Source: Candidatus Thiodiazotropha sp. 'RUGA' (lineage in GTDB: Bacteria > Pseudomonadota > Gammaproteobacteria > Chromatiales > Chromatiaceae). Taken from it: a DNA stretch of 49,460 nucleotides. A program made the position numbers and the translations under genes. Within the stretch, counting starts at the first letter, position 1; each line of letters starts with the position of its first letter. Positions 1 through 9,337 of the stretch are shown here, piece by piece. The notes below the pieces were generated by a model. The model saw nothing but the letters and a program-made list of their open reading frames with translations, was not told where the DNA came from and ran no database searches. The stretch covers positions 32,572 through 82,031 of the forward strand of contig JAEPDS010000016.1 of NCBI GenBank assembly GCA_016842065.1. The letters run 5' to 3'.

Positions 1-472
1 TAAGAGATTATCCGATTAACAGGCAAGTTGTAAGCCGTCACTATATACTGGATTGTTGTGATAACAGGCTCTGGCCTACCAGGATTTGTGACATGAAGAG
101 AGATCGCCAAGCAGAATATAAAGGTTAGAAAAAGCACCAATCATAGGCGTACCATTCTGTTGGAAAGATTAGCTCCCCTCTCCCCTTGTGGGAGAGGGGC
201 TGGGGGAGAGGGGGAGATAGTGGCACCTCAGTATTAATAAGAAATCAACGTGATAAAAATGAAGAATCAATGTTTTTTATCTTTTAGCCAAGAGAAACGC
301 TTCGCGTACAACCTCTCCCCAACCCCTCTCCCATCAAGGGAGAAGGGTCTCTGGTGTCTCTCCTTGACTGATTTCGAGTTAACAGGTCAACAGTGAGTGT
401 AAGAGTGAGCGTTGAATCATCTTCCTATGTCGAAACTGGTCTCCTGACAACAAATTGGATCGAGAGATTTTT
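1..472. other. Intergenic region with a repeat element
   Basis: No convincing gene is visible in this stretch. It holds one copy of a MITE-like inverted-repeat element (about 171-352, annotated separately). The remaining sequence upstream of the first gene shows no recognisable RNA or regulator site. Confidence 0.6.
171..352 (+). repeat. MITE-like element, family A, copy 1
   Basis: About 180 bp with long imperfect terminal inverted repeats. The left arm is at 171-216 (core CTCCCCTTGTGGGAGAGGGG) and the right arm at 311-345 (core CTCTCCCCAACCCCTCTCCC). The AT-rich interior includes TTTTTATCTTTTAGCCA and CGCTTCGCGTAC. The reverse complement of 10934-11104 matches both the ends and these interior segments, so this is a dispersed unit rather than a chance GC hairpin. 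The first 46 bp match 29755-29800 with one difference. Similarity to that copy may start further left, near an ACCAATCAT motif at about 138. No open reading frame lies inside, so any mobility would need a transposase supplied in trans. Confidence 0.75.
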
Positions 473-2011
473 ATGAGTGATCAATCTGCAGCAACTGTCT
501 CCAATCGACTGCGTCTGTTGGGTTTCTCCCTGACCGTGTTTCTCTCCTCAGCCGCGCTGCTGGTGCTAGAGATCCTCGCCGGTCGGTTGCTGGCGCCCCA
601 TATCGGGGTGTCCCTCTATACCTGGACGTCGATCATTGGAGTGATCCTCGCTGGGCTGTCACTTGGCAACTGGCTGGGTGGGGTTTGGGCGGACCGGGGT
701 GCCGACGGACGGGTGGCTGGGGTTGCCATGGCGCTGGCGGGTATCTATGCGATGCTGGCTCTACCGCTGATGGATGGTCTGGGTGGTTTACTGGCTGCGC
801 AACAGGTCGGTCTGCTCGGATCGAGTTTCGTTTTTGCCTTTACGCTGTTTGCGCCGCCGGCTGTGGCAATCGGCATCGTAACGCCCCTGCTGACAACCCG
901 TGCCCTCGATCTGGATCCCCGGGCCGGGCATGTGGTCGGCAGGATGCATGCACTGGCGGCTGTCGGCAGCATCGTCGGTACCTTTGCCACCGGATATTGG
1001 CTGGTTCAATCGTTCGGTTCCCGGGCCATCCTGTTTGGCACTGGCGTTGGATTGATCCTGCTCGCCGCACCCTTTTTGTTGAGAATGCGATTGCCGGTAT
1101 TGGTCATATTGGTATTGGCGACCCTGTTTTCTTCTCTTCTGAGTCTCTCACAGCAGGGGCTTCGGGGCTCCTGCGATCGGGAGAGCCAGTACTTCTGTAT
1201 CCGAGTGGTGGATCGCAGCAGTGACGCCCCGTTTGGCCAGGCTCGCGGCATGGTGCTTGACCATCTGCTCCATGGCATCAACCACGACACCGATCCAAGA
1301 ATTATCATTGCCCCCTATGTGCATGCCATCGATGAGCTTGTCTATACACACTACAATCAACGTTATGATGCGGGTCTGGACTGGTTCTTTCTTGGCGGGG
1401 GCAGCTACACCCATCCCCGTGCCGTTCAGGCGTTGAGTCCGGAATCCTCGGTCACTGTGGCCGAGCTCGATCCGATGGTGACCCTGACCGCAGTGGAGAA
1501 GCTCTACCTGGAACCGGAAGCGATGCGTATCCTGCACGAAGATGGGCGTCGGGCCCTGACCGCTGAGAGCGGTAAATTCGATGTCATCGTCGGCGATGTG
1601 TTTCACGATGTGGCGATTCCCGAGCATATGGTCACGCTGGAGTTTGCCGAGATTGTCCGTAACCGGTTAAGAGCCGACGGCATCTACCTCATGAACATCG
1701 TTGATGCCTTCCCTGACCCCAGACTCGTTCGCGCCATCAGCAAAACCCTTAGCGAGGTGTTCACCCACGTCGACCTCTGGATGGAGGGTGTGCCCGGTGC
1801 TGAACGGGTTACCTTCGTGTTGAGTGCCACCAACAGCGAACGACCCGCGGAGATCGTACAAGCCCGATTCGGCTTTGAACGAACCTGGTTTCGGGTGACT
1901 GAAAAATTGATGACGCTGGGTAAGCCACTGGACGAGTTGCCAGTACTTACCGATGACTATGCCCCGGTGGAGCGATTGATTGCCGGCCTGTTGCTTGGTG
2001 AACGTGATTAG
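473..2011 (+). CDS. Membrane-fused spermidine synthase-like protein
   Basis: The N-terminal half (about residues 10-225) consists of hydrophobic segments typical of the integral-membrane part of fused MFS/spermidine synthase proteins. The C-terminal half is a Rossmann-fold methyltransferase-like domain with a glycine-rich SAM/decarboxy-SAM loop (FLGGGSYTHP), an acidic motif (VAELDP) and a later Asp-containing strand (FDVIVGDVFHD), as in the SpeE family. The ATG at 473 is preferred over the TTG at 455 because GAGAG lies about 6-10 bases upstream of it. The protein is 512 aa. Family knowledge suggests aminopropyl transfer or a related methyltransferase reaction at the membrane, but the substrate cannot be read from sequence. 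No speD or other polyamine gene is adjacent, so a polyamine role is only an inference. The gene is monocistronic, with a repeat element upstream. Confidence 0.8.
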   Translation: MSDQSAATVSNRLRLLGFSLTVFLSSAALLVLEILAGRLLAPHIGVSLYTWTSIIGVILAGLSLGNWLGGVWADRGADGRVAGVAMALAGIYAMLALPLMDGLGGLLAAQQVGLLGSSFVFAFTLFAPPAVAIGIVTPLLTTRALDLDPRAGHVVGRMHALAAVGSIVGTFATGYWLVQSFGSRAILFGTGVGLILLAAPFLLRMRLPVLVILVLATLFSSLLSLSQQGLRGSCDRESQYFCIRVVDRSSDAPFGQARGMVLDHLLHGINHDTDPRIIIAPYVHAIDELVYTHYNQRYDAGLDWFFLGGGSYTHPRAVQALSPESSVTVAELDPMVTLTAVEKLYLEPEAMRILHEDGRRALTAESGKFDVIVGDVFHDVAIPEHMVTLEFAEIVRNRLRADGIYLMNIVDAFPDPRLVRAISKTLSEVFTHVDLWMEGVPGAERVTFVLSATNSERPAEIVQARFGFERTWFRVTEKLMTLGKPLDELPVLTDDYAPVERLIAGLLLGERD

Positions 2012-2219
2012 GGAAAATAGATTTGCTGGCAAATGGACGCTAATTATCACAAACAATCGCGAAAAGATGAGCTGATTATTGGTCGTCCAAGCACTCTGTC
2101 AATGACGCACTACTGCCAGTGTTCTTGTGATAGAACCCATAAAACATCAGTGTTAATCCTGATTCCCTATCATCTACAGTCTTAATAACAGTCCTGAAAA
2201 TGATGGCAGGAGGCATGGT

Positions 2220-2594
2220 ATGGCTGATCAACAGATTAACACCTACAGTGATGAAGCGGTTGAGGTGAGGCTGAAACAGGAACTGCCGAACTGGTATCTG
2301 GAGAAAGGCTGGATTCGGCGAAAATACAAAACCAGTGGCTGGAAAGCTACCCTGATGGCGGTGAATACAGTAGGGCATCTTGCGGAAGCCGCCTTCCATC
2401 ACCCGGATCTGACCGTCTCTTATGCCTTCGTCATCGTCAAGCTGGTGACTCACTCTGCGAAAGGTGTCACCGACAAGGATTTCGAACTGGCACATAAGAT
2501 CGAGGAGGTGGTGATGTGGCAGCCCGGACTTGCCGAGGGTGCCCTCGAAGGTACCCCGGACGATCCCCGTTTCAAATACATCAAATACAGTTGA
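2220..2594 (+). CDS. phhB: 4a-hydroxytetrahydrobiopterin dehydratase-like (PCD)
   Basis: A 124-aa protein of the pterin-4-alpha-carbinolamine dehydratase fold. The signature is visible as LAEAAFHHPDLTVSY (about residues 55-69), containing the paired active-site histidines, followed by a later THSAKGVTDKDFELA segment typical of the family. The enzyme dehydrates 4a-hydroxytetrahydropterin to regenerate quinonoid dihydropterin for aromatic amino acid hydroxylases. A strong ribosome site, AGGAGG at 2208-2213, fixes the ATG start. No phenylalanine hydroxylase gene is in the window, so this may be one of the stand-alone PCD-like proteins proposed to act in other pterin or molybdopterin contexts. 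It is convergent with the EamA transporter gene 36 bp downstream. Family assignment is firm; the physiological substrate is not. Confidence 0.88.
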   Translation: MADQQINTYSDEAVEVRLKQELPNWYLEKGWIRRKYKTSGWKATLMAVNTVGHLAEAAFHHPDLTVSYAFVIVKLVTHSAKGVTDKDFELAHKIEEVVMWQPGLAEGALEGTPDDPRFKYIKYS

Positions 2595-2630
2595 ACTGGC
2601 GATTGTTGTAAAAAAGCAGGTTAGCTGGCA

Positions 2631-3491
2631 TCAGCCAGCTGAGCGGTGGTTTTTGTCACTCCAGAGAATCACCAGGCCTGAGATGACAATAAGGCAGCAA
2701 CCCGCAACCACAGGTCTGCTGAGTGGTTCTCCAAAAATTAAAACGCCAAGGGAGAGACCAAACAGCAGTCTTGTGTATCTGAATGGAGTTACCGCTGAGA
2801 CCTCACCGGTGCGCATCGCTTTCATTAATCCTGAGTAGGCAATAACGCCAAAGAAAACCGTCCCCAGCAGATAGATTGCTGTTGTGGGGTCAGGAAAGAC
2901 AAACGGAAGTCTCTGCCAGGCGGAAATAACCAAACCGGCAAGCACGATCGATACAAAGCCATAGAAGCCCAGTATTGAAACGCCCAGTGCCGACGGTGCC
3001 GCGCGGCTGGCAAGATCGCGCCCGGCAAAGCCAAGCATGCCGAGCACCGCGAATAGGGAGAGTATAGAGAAGCTCTCACTGCCTGGACGTACGATTACAA
3101 CGACGCCGAGCAGACCGATAAATATGGCGATCCATCTCCGCCAGCCAACTTTTTCATGAAAAAAGAGCGCTGCGCCCAAAACGACAAATATTGGCGCAGC
3201 CTGAAGAATGACCGTGGTGGAGGACAGTGTGGTGTAAGCCAGCGCCAGCACATAAAACAGCCGACCGATTACTTCGAATAGAATGCGAGTCTGCATCGGG
3301 CGGGAGAAGGCTGCTTTTGTCAACAGGTGTTGACCGCTCAAGCTGGCCATTAGTGCGAATACAAGCGTGCCACCCAATCCAAAAACAGTGAGTATCTGAC
3401 CGGCTGGCATTGACTGGGTGACAATCTTGATCAGTGCATCCTCAATGGCAAAGCAGGCCATCGAGATAGCCATCCAAACACTGCCGACCAA
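2631..3491 (-). CDS. EamA/DMT-superfamily transporter
   Basis: About 286 aa with roughly ten hydrophobic helices arranged as two EamA repeats. The first runs about residues 5-130 (SMACFAIEDALIK, then LSSTTVILQAAPIFVVLGA) and the second about 140-280 (SAVTPFRYTRLLFGLSLGVL). It is an inner-membrane drug/metabolite transporter of unknown substrate. The start is uncertain. The frame is open only back to a TAG about 13 codons upstream and the first usable start codon is a TTG at 3491; an internal ATG 18 bases further in is an alternative. No clear Shine-Dalgarno sequence precedes the TTG. The gene lies 141 bp downstream of the HD-GYP regulator on the same strand, with no visible functional link. 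Confidence 0.85.
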   Translation of the reverse strand: MVGSVWMAISMACFAIEDALIKIVTQSMPAGQILTVFGLGGTLVFALMASLSGQHLLTKAAFSRPMQTRILFEVIGRLFYVLALAYTTLSSTTVILQAAPIFVVLGAALFFHEKVGWRRWIAIFIGLLGVVVIVRPGSESFSILSLFAVLGMLGFAGRDLASRAAPSALGVSILGFYGFVSIVLAGLVISAWQRLPFVFPDPTTAIYLLGTVFFGVIAYSGLMKAMRTGEVSAVTPFRYTRLLFGLSLGVLIFGEPLSRPVVAGCCLIVISGLVILWSDKNHRSAG

Positions 3492-3632
3492 GTTTTCACG
3501 ATGCGTTGAAATGGAATTGTCTCTTTGCTAATAACTGAGTGTAAGCATCGCCTTAACTGAAGTAGTTGCTGACAACCTGCTATTGGTTTCTCTATCTTGA
3601 ACCGGCACTTTAATCTGTTGCTTGGATTGTTT

Positions 3633-4730
3633 CTAGTTGTCAGCGAACTTGAGTGCAATGTGATTGAACTCACCTTCCAGCACTTTGAACGCCTCCACAA
3701 TGACGGGATCGAAGTGACTCCCTGAGGTCTCCAGAATGATCTCGAGCGCAGTCTCATGACTGTAGGCTTCTTTGTAGACCCGTTTATTTACCAATGCATC
3801 ATAAACATCCGCCAGCGCCATCAACCTGCCGGAAATGGGTATTTGCGAACCTTTAAGGCCTTGGGGGTAACCGCTACCGTCCCATTTTTCATGGTGTGTA
3901 AGCGTAACCTCTTTTGCCATTGACAGAAATTCAGTTGTACCGAAATCACTTTCTGCCTTGACCAGGGCATCGTAGCCGAGTTGGGAATGGCTGCGCATAA
4001 TAACCCATTCGTCTGCGGTCAGTTTTCCGGGTTTCATAAGAATCTGGTCGGGTATGCCCACCTTGCCAATATCGTGCAGGGGTGCTGAACGAAACAATCG
4101 ATCGATCGTCTCTTCAGTCAGATAGTCTTTGTACTCTGTATGGTCTTGCAACTCTTCGCAAAGCAAGCGTATGTAGTATTGTGTTCGCTTGATGTGATTG
4201 CCGGTCTCGTTGTCGCGCGTCTCTGCCAGTGATGCCATACAACGTATCGCGACATCCTGAGTACGCCTGATCTCTTCAGTTCGCTCTTTAACGCGTAGCT
4301 CCAGCAGGCTGTTTTCGTCACTTAATATCCGCTTTCCTCTTGCTAAAGCCAGGTGGTTCGCAACCCGGCTCTCTACGATGGGGGGACTGATTGGCTTGGT
4401 AATATAGTCGACCGCGCCTAGCGTGAAACCACGTAGTTCATCGTCAACCTCACTCTTTACTGTCAGGAATATGACAGGAATATCACGCGTCAATGGATTC
4501 TGTTTGAGTCTCTGACAGACCTCGTAGCCATCTATATCCGGCATCAGTATGTCGAGTAAGATCAAGTCAGGGACAAGGTCCTCATGGGTAGCGCGCTGTA
4601 GCGCTGTCTCACCATCTTTAGCGACGATCACCTGATAATTCTGATTCAATATTTCAACGAGTACATCAATATAAAATTTCTCGTCATCGACCAGGAGAAT
4701 ACGTGCTTTCTGCTCATTATGTTTTTTCAT
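3633..4730 (-). CDS. Response regulator with HD-GYP domain
   Basis: A 365-aa protein. Residues about 8-125 form a receiver domain (acidic pair LLVDDE, phospho-acceptor D60 in LILLDILMPDIDGYE, conserved Lys in ITKPISPP). After a coiled linker (about 135-165), residues about 165-355 form an HD-GYP domain with the HD pair at H219-D220 (LHDIGK), HHEKWDGSGYP and GYP at 287-289. HD-GYP proteins hydrolyse cyclic-di-GMP, and the metal-ligand motifs look intact. The ATG at 4730 overlaps the 3' end of the upstream hybrid kinase by 14 bp, so the two are probably translationally coupled. The simplest inference is that the kinase phosphorylates this regulator, directly or through its own Hpt domain, making phosphodiesterase output depend on a periplasmic ligand. 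Confidence 0.93.
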   Translation of the reverse strand: MKKHNEQKARILLVDDEKFYIDVLVEILNQNYQVIVAKDGETALQRATHEDLVPDLILLDILMPDIDGYEVCQRLKQNPLTRDIPVIFLTVKSEVDDELRGFTLGAVDYITKPISPPIVESRVANHLALARGKRILSDENSLLELRVKERTEEIRRTQDVAIRCMASLAETRDNETGNHIKRTQYYIRLLCEELQDHTEYKDYLTEETIDRLFRSAPLHDIGKVGIPDQILMKPGKLTADEWVIMRSHSQLGYDALVKAESDFGTTEFLSMAKEVTLTHHEKWDGSGYPQGLKGSQIPISGRLMALADVYDALVNKRVYKEAYSHETALEIILETSGSHFDPVIVEAFKVLEGEFNHIALKFADN

Positions 4731-7700
4731 CTGTCACCGCCAGCAGTCGTCCTTTAAGCGCTAGTAAAGTAGTTATAGCTTTAGCGAAGTCATAATTATC
4801 TATATGAGTTTTCAATTCGTTTACTGGATCCGATAGGCTTGAATTCTGAGCCAAAACCAAGGGGGCAAGCTCCTCAAGCAAGCCTGAAGATGAGACATCG
4901 CCTTGCTCAAGAGCGGTGTCTAGCTGTTCTAATAATTGCTTGATGCCCTCAGTACTTTCTTCTTCCGTGAGATCTTCTCCAGTCTGAGTGTCGTCAATCT
5001 TATTCTGGATTAGTTGTATGCTATCAAAAACGATATTTACCTGTTTTTCGAACATCTCTTGTAAGTTTGTGAGTTGATCCCCATCAGAGGGATCAAGCAT
5101 GGCATCCAATAGTTTACGTGTCGCCTCCTGCAGGCTATTTGCCCCAATACTACCGGAAACACCCTGCAAGGTATGTAGCAGGCGCTTGAGTCTATCCCGT
5201 TCACTTGAACGAACCAGTGCCGATACCTGGCTTGCGCAATCCCGATACCGCTGCTGAAACTCCAGCAGGAGCTTTATGTAGAGGCGCTGATTTCCACCAA
5301 CCCGTTTAGTCCCCCAAGTCAGATCTATACCTTCTACCGTATCGGGAAGATCGTAAGTCGGAACATGATCCGAGACAGGCTGTATATCGGATAGGGGGCG
5401 ATCATCTACAGGGAGCCAAGCCAGCAGGGTGCTCGACAGCCTGTCCGGATCGATCGGCTTGGAGAGGTAATCATCCATACCGGCAGCCAGGCAGCGCTCC
5501 CGGTCGCCACGCATTGCATGAGCGGTCATTGCAATGATGCGCACGAAGGTGTTTTTGAGTTCGTTTCGCACCCGACGGGTCGTTTCGAGGCCATCGAGAC
5601 CTGGCATCTGTAGGTCCATGAACACCAGATCAAAATTGACCTCTTTGATTTTCTCGAGTGCTTCCTCACCACTACTGACGACAACAACCAGCAGACCGAG
5701 CTTTTCCAACAACTCGCGAGCGACTTGCTGATTGATTACATTGTCTTCAACCAGCAGCACCTGCCCCTTGAAGCGACGGGGCTTGATGTGACGTTTTTGT
5801 GATTGCTTGGTTTGACCAAAAAGGACTTCACTGATGGTGTCAAACAGGGTTGAGGGGCTGATTGGTTTTATCAGTACACTTTCCACACCCAGGCGATCAG
5901 TATGCATCAGCAGATCTGGATGGTCATACGCCGTGATCATAATGATTGGTATCGAATGTGATACGTCGAAGTCTTTGCGGATATGTTCAACCGCCTGCAC
6001 ACCATCGATCTCTGGCATCCGCCAATCGATGATCAACAGATGGAAATCATTAACTGCTTGTAATATCGCGTAGGCCTGTTTGGCAGAAGGTACCGCGGTT
6101 ACCGAGAAAGAGAATGATTCAAGCGCCTTTTGTATCACCTCGCGTGTGGTGTCGTTGTCTTCGACAACCAACACCTTCATGCCGCTCATGAAATCTTTGA
6201 AAACGAACTCGCCTTCCTTTTGTTTCCCGGCTGCCTTCAATGGAATATAAAAACTGAACTCACTGCCTTGGCCAGGCAGGCTTTTTACATTGATCTCTCC
6301 ACCCATCAGTCTTACAAGATTATTGCTGATACTGAGTCCCAGGCCGGTGCCTCCATGGCGGCGCGTGGTTGATGCATCGGCCTGCACGAAGGCCTCAAAC
6401 AGACGCGTCACTTTTTCCGGTTCTATACCAATGCCGCTATCTTTAACAGAGAATCTCACTTTGATATCTGAGCCGCTCTGCTCTTGCAGGTCAACCGATA
6501 AGAGAATTTCCCCATCAGCGGTAAATTTAATCGCATTCTGCGCGAGGTTGATGAGCACCTGACCGATTCTCAATGGATCGCCAATCAACTTCTGCGGAAT
6601 TCTCAAGTCCTGCTTAAAGATGAACTCAAGTCCTTTCTGCTCAGCTTTGATTGAGATCAAGCTGGAAAGGTTTTGTAGAATTGAATCCAGTTTGAATTCA
6701 CTCTGTTCGATCTGTAGCTTGCCCGCTTCAATCTTTGAAAAATCGAGGATATCATTCAGAATGCCCAGCAGATTGATTGATGACAGTTTGATCTTGCTGA
6801 GGTAGTCAAGCTGCTTTTCAGTCAGGTCGGTATCCAACGCCAAGTGAGTCATACCGATGATCGCGTTCATCGGAGTACGGATCTCATGGCTCATGTTGGC
6901 CAGAAAGTCACTCTTGAAGCGATTCGCCTGACGTTGCAGCTTCATCGCTTTTTTGATCTCTTTTTCAACCCGTATTCGTTCAGTCAAGTTGACCAGAACC
7001 CCGAGGTGCATCATCTCACCCTGCATGCGAATGGGAATGGCGGATAGCAGACCCTCAATCAGATTGCCTTTCAGGGTCTTTATGCCAATACGCATGTTCC
7101 TTACAGCTCTTTTTGTTTGTAATTCAGTCAATACCCGTTCACGATCGGCGGGATCGGCATAAAAACCAGCCATATTCATGCCGATGATTGATGAACCGTC
7201 TGCCTCGATCTCCAGAAGTGATTGTTCATTGGATATTCTAATGACTCCTTTCATATCGCTGACTACAATCGCTACAGGCACAGCATTTATAATCAGGTTA
7301 AGTTGCGCTTCATTCTGTTTGGCCAGTTGGTGTTTTCTGCGCAGCCGCAACAGCCAGATTACAAACACCAACACCACAGACAGCGCCGCACCAATAACAC
7401 GCCAGACGGTCGTGTAGTCCACCGCCACATCGTAACGTATCGACATCCATCTCTGTTTTATTTCGTTTTTTTGTTCTTCTGTCATGCTGCGGATGGCTTC
7501 ATCCAGAATTTCAACCAGAATTGGCCAATCCTTGCGTACCCCGACTGAAAGCTGATACTGATAGGGAGTCGGCGCCCCGACCTTGATGTTGGTCAGGCCA
7601 TTTTTTCGGATCAGATGACTTCCGACCGTCAGGTTGCCCACATATCCATCGATCTCATTAAGAGCAAGTCGCTGCAAACCATTTAATGCATTGGGTACCA

Positions 7701-8994
7701 ATATCAACTCAATGCCCGGATAGTCCTGTTTTAGGAACTCTTCAGCGACATAGCCTTTTACCACACCGATCTTGCGGCCAACGAAGTCCTCCAGACCATT
7801 CACGAAAGGGTATTTATCACCGACAAATATGACAAAAGGAAAGTCGAGATAGGGCTGGGTGAAAGCGAGAAACTCTCGTCTCTCCGGTGTATCCACCAAG
7901 GCCGGCAGCAGATCCAGTTGACGATTTCTTGCCGCGTCCAGGACCTCTTGCCAAGTCAGGTCCTTTTTTACATCGGTTGGTAAATTTAAAACAGTTGAGA
8001 AATAGCTGACATAGTCTGAAGAGAGGCCCTGGTATTTGCCATTTTCATCTACAAACTCAATCGGATCCCAGGCTGCATCGATCCCAATGCGTAGCGTACC
8101 GATTTGGTTCAGCCAGGCTCTCTGCTCTGCAGTAAGATTCAGTAACTTCTGATCGGCTAAGCGTGGCTTGGGTATTGATATCCAGCGATTCAAAATCTCC
8201 TGGCGCTCTGTGTCAGTGACAGATTGCAATGCCTTGTTCATAGCAGAGACCAGAGGCTTCAAGGCGTCATCGCGGTTAATCGCAAAACGTTGCTGAGATG
8301 ATCCTATTCCCGCATCACCACTGAAGTGAAGGTTGACCAGTTGCTGTTCTTGGATCACCCACTGTGCCACTGCCCGGGTACCGATATAGGCATCTGCTTT
8401 TTGCCAGGAAACGGCTTGCAGGGCGTCCTGGGTATCGAGTGCGGGCAAGAGTTTTATCTCCGGATGCAACTCCTGCAGCTGACGCATGGTGGAAAACCCA
8501 TCCTCAACGGTAACGACCTTCCCTCTGAGAGATTCGATATCAGAAAGATCCTGACGGCTGGAACGCGTGACGATGGCCTTGTGGGTCTGAAAAAAAGGTT
8601 CTGTAAAATAGAGGTCCCTCTCGCGCTCCTCGTTTTTTACTACCGAGGCTGCCACCGGCAATTCACCTTCGCGCACCTTCTGCAGCATCTGTTTGAATGT
8701 CGGTCCGGGATGTGTTGTGAATTGAATCCCAAGCCGTTCTGAGATCAGTCTCAAGTACTCGGCAGCAATGCCTCGATGCTCGTCGCCCAACATGAAATCG
8801 ATAGGCGGCCAACTGCCATCCACGCCAATATCCACAATGGGATGGGCCTGCAGCCAGGCAGATTCTTCGGTCGTCAGGCCAAGATCGGAGGATTGCTGGG
8901 GAGGTTGTGCTGCGTGAAGAGAGCCAAGGTAGACCAGCGACACAATGGCCGTGCACGTGGTAACCGCTGATCGTAAAAATGAGGGCACCGACAT
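4717..8994 (-). CDS. BvgS-type hybrid histidine kinase with two periplasmic binding domains
   Basis: About 1425 aa. Domains in order (numbering from the ATG at 8994): signal peptide about 1-28; two tandem SBP_bac_3 (amino-acid-binding type) domains at about 45-270 and 295-515; one transmembrane helix at about 529-550; PAS at about 560-675; HisKA with phospho-acceptor H703 (SHEIRTPMNAIIG); HATPase with N box (QVLINLAQNAIKF) and G boxes (DSGIGI, GGTGLGLSIS); receiver 1 with D990 (IIDWRMPEIDG); receiver 2 with D1127 (FMDLQMPGLDG); and an Hpt domain with H1274 (LLHTLQGVSGSIGA). All phosphorelay residues are present. The ATG at 8994 is preferred to the GTG at 9000 because AGAGAG lies just upstream. 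The order matches BvgS-like unorthodox kinases. The output partner is probably the overlapping HD-GYP regulator. The ligand is unknown. Confidence 0.93.
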   Translation of the reverse strand: MSVPSFLRSAVTTCTAIVSLVYLGSLHAAQPPQQSSDLGLTTEESAWLQAHPIVDIGVDGSWPPIDFMLGDEHRGIAAEYLRLISERLGIQFTTHPGPTFKQMLQKVREGELPVAASVVKNEERERDLYFTEPFFQTHKAIVTRSSRQDLSDIESLRGKVVTVEDGFSTMRQLQELHPEIKLLPALDTQDALQAVSWQKADAYIGTRAVAQWVIQEQQLVNLHFSGDAGIGSSQQRFAINRDDALKPLVSAMNKALQSVTDTERQEILNRWISIPKPRLADQKLLNLTAEQRAWLNQIGTLRIGIDAAWDPIEFVDENGKYQGLSSDYVSYFSTVLNLPTDVKKDLTWQEVLDAARNRQLDLLPALVDTPERREFLAFTQPYLDFPFVIFVGDKYPFVNGLEDFVGRKIGVVKGYVAEEFLKQDYPGIELILVPNALNGLQRLALNEIDGYVGNLTVGSHLIRKNGLTNIKVGAPTPYQYQLSVGVRKDWPILVEILDEAIRSMTEEQKNEIKQRWMSIRYDVAVDYTTVWRVIGAALSVVLVFVIWLLRLRRKHQLAKQNEAQLNLIINAVPVAIVVSDMKGVIRISNEQSLLEIEADGSSIIGMNMAGFYADPADRERVLTELQTKRAVRNMRIGIKTLKGNLIEGLLSAIPIRMQGEMMHLGVLVNLTERIRVEKEIKKAMKLQRQANRFKSDFLANMSHEIRTPMNAIIGMTHLALDTDLTEKQLDYLSKIKLSSINLLGILNDILDFSKIEAGKLQIEQSEFKLDSILQNLSSLISIKAEQKGLEFIFKQDLRIPQKLIGDPLRIGQVLINLAQNAIKFTADGEILLSVDLQEQSGSDIKVRFSVKDSGIGIEPEKVTRLFEAFVQADASTTRRHGGTGLGLSISNNLVRLMGGEINVKSLPGQGSEFSFYIPLKAAGKQKEGEFVFKDFMSGMKVLVVEDNDTTREVIQKALESFSFSVTAVPSAKQAYAILQAVNDFHLLIIDWRMPEIDGVQAVEHIRKDFDVSHSIPIIMITAYDHPDLLMHTDRLGVESVLIKPISPSTLFDTISEVLFGQTKQSQKRHIKPRRFKGQVLLVEDNVINQQVARELLEKLGLLVVVVSSGEEALEKIKEVNFDLVFMDLQMPGLDGLETTRRVRNELKNTFVRIIAMTAHAMRGDRERCLAAGMDDYLSKPIDPDRLSSTLLAWLPVDDRPLSDIQPVSDHVPTYDLPDTVEGIDLTWGTKRVGGNQRLYIKLLLEFQQRYRDCASQVSALVRSSERDRLKRLLHTLQGVSGSIGANSLQEATRKLLDAMLDPSDGDQLTNLQEMFEKQVNIVFDSIQLIQNKIDDTQTGEDLTEEESTEGIKQLLEQLDTALEQGDVSSSGLLEELAPLVLAQNSSLSDPVNELKTHIDNYDFAKAITTLLALKGRLLAVTDEKT

Positions 8995-9000
8995 TTCCAC

Positions 9001-9337
9001 TCTCTGTCGCCAGCTCAGAGTTGCTCTGTAGCCGGATATTGTTATGGTTTTACGTTATTTTCCCTACAACGATAACAAGTATACCCTTTCACTCTGGAGA
9101 CTACGAAGGAATTATATTCCTGTCAGTGGAGAGCTTTCAGTCTGCTCCTCAATTCTCATGCTTAGATCAGGCACGCCAATGGATCGGTAGCACTCTTTTA
9201 GCGCCTTCGGTCAACCTTTCAAGTGAAAGACCTGAATCGGGGAAACCACCATATGTGCCGCAATGCAACAACTGCATTGGTGCATTAAGACACACTTGAT
9301 AGAGTCAACATTGGATGTTCCTGTTTTTTCTAATTTT
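9001..9337. other. Intergenic, nothing recognised
   Basis: A 337-bp stretch between the start of the hybrid kinase gene and the end of the YdjM-like gene. It should contain the kinase promoter, but I see no convincing -35/-10 pair, hairpin or conserved reading frame. Confidence 0.4.
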
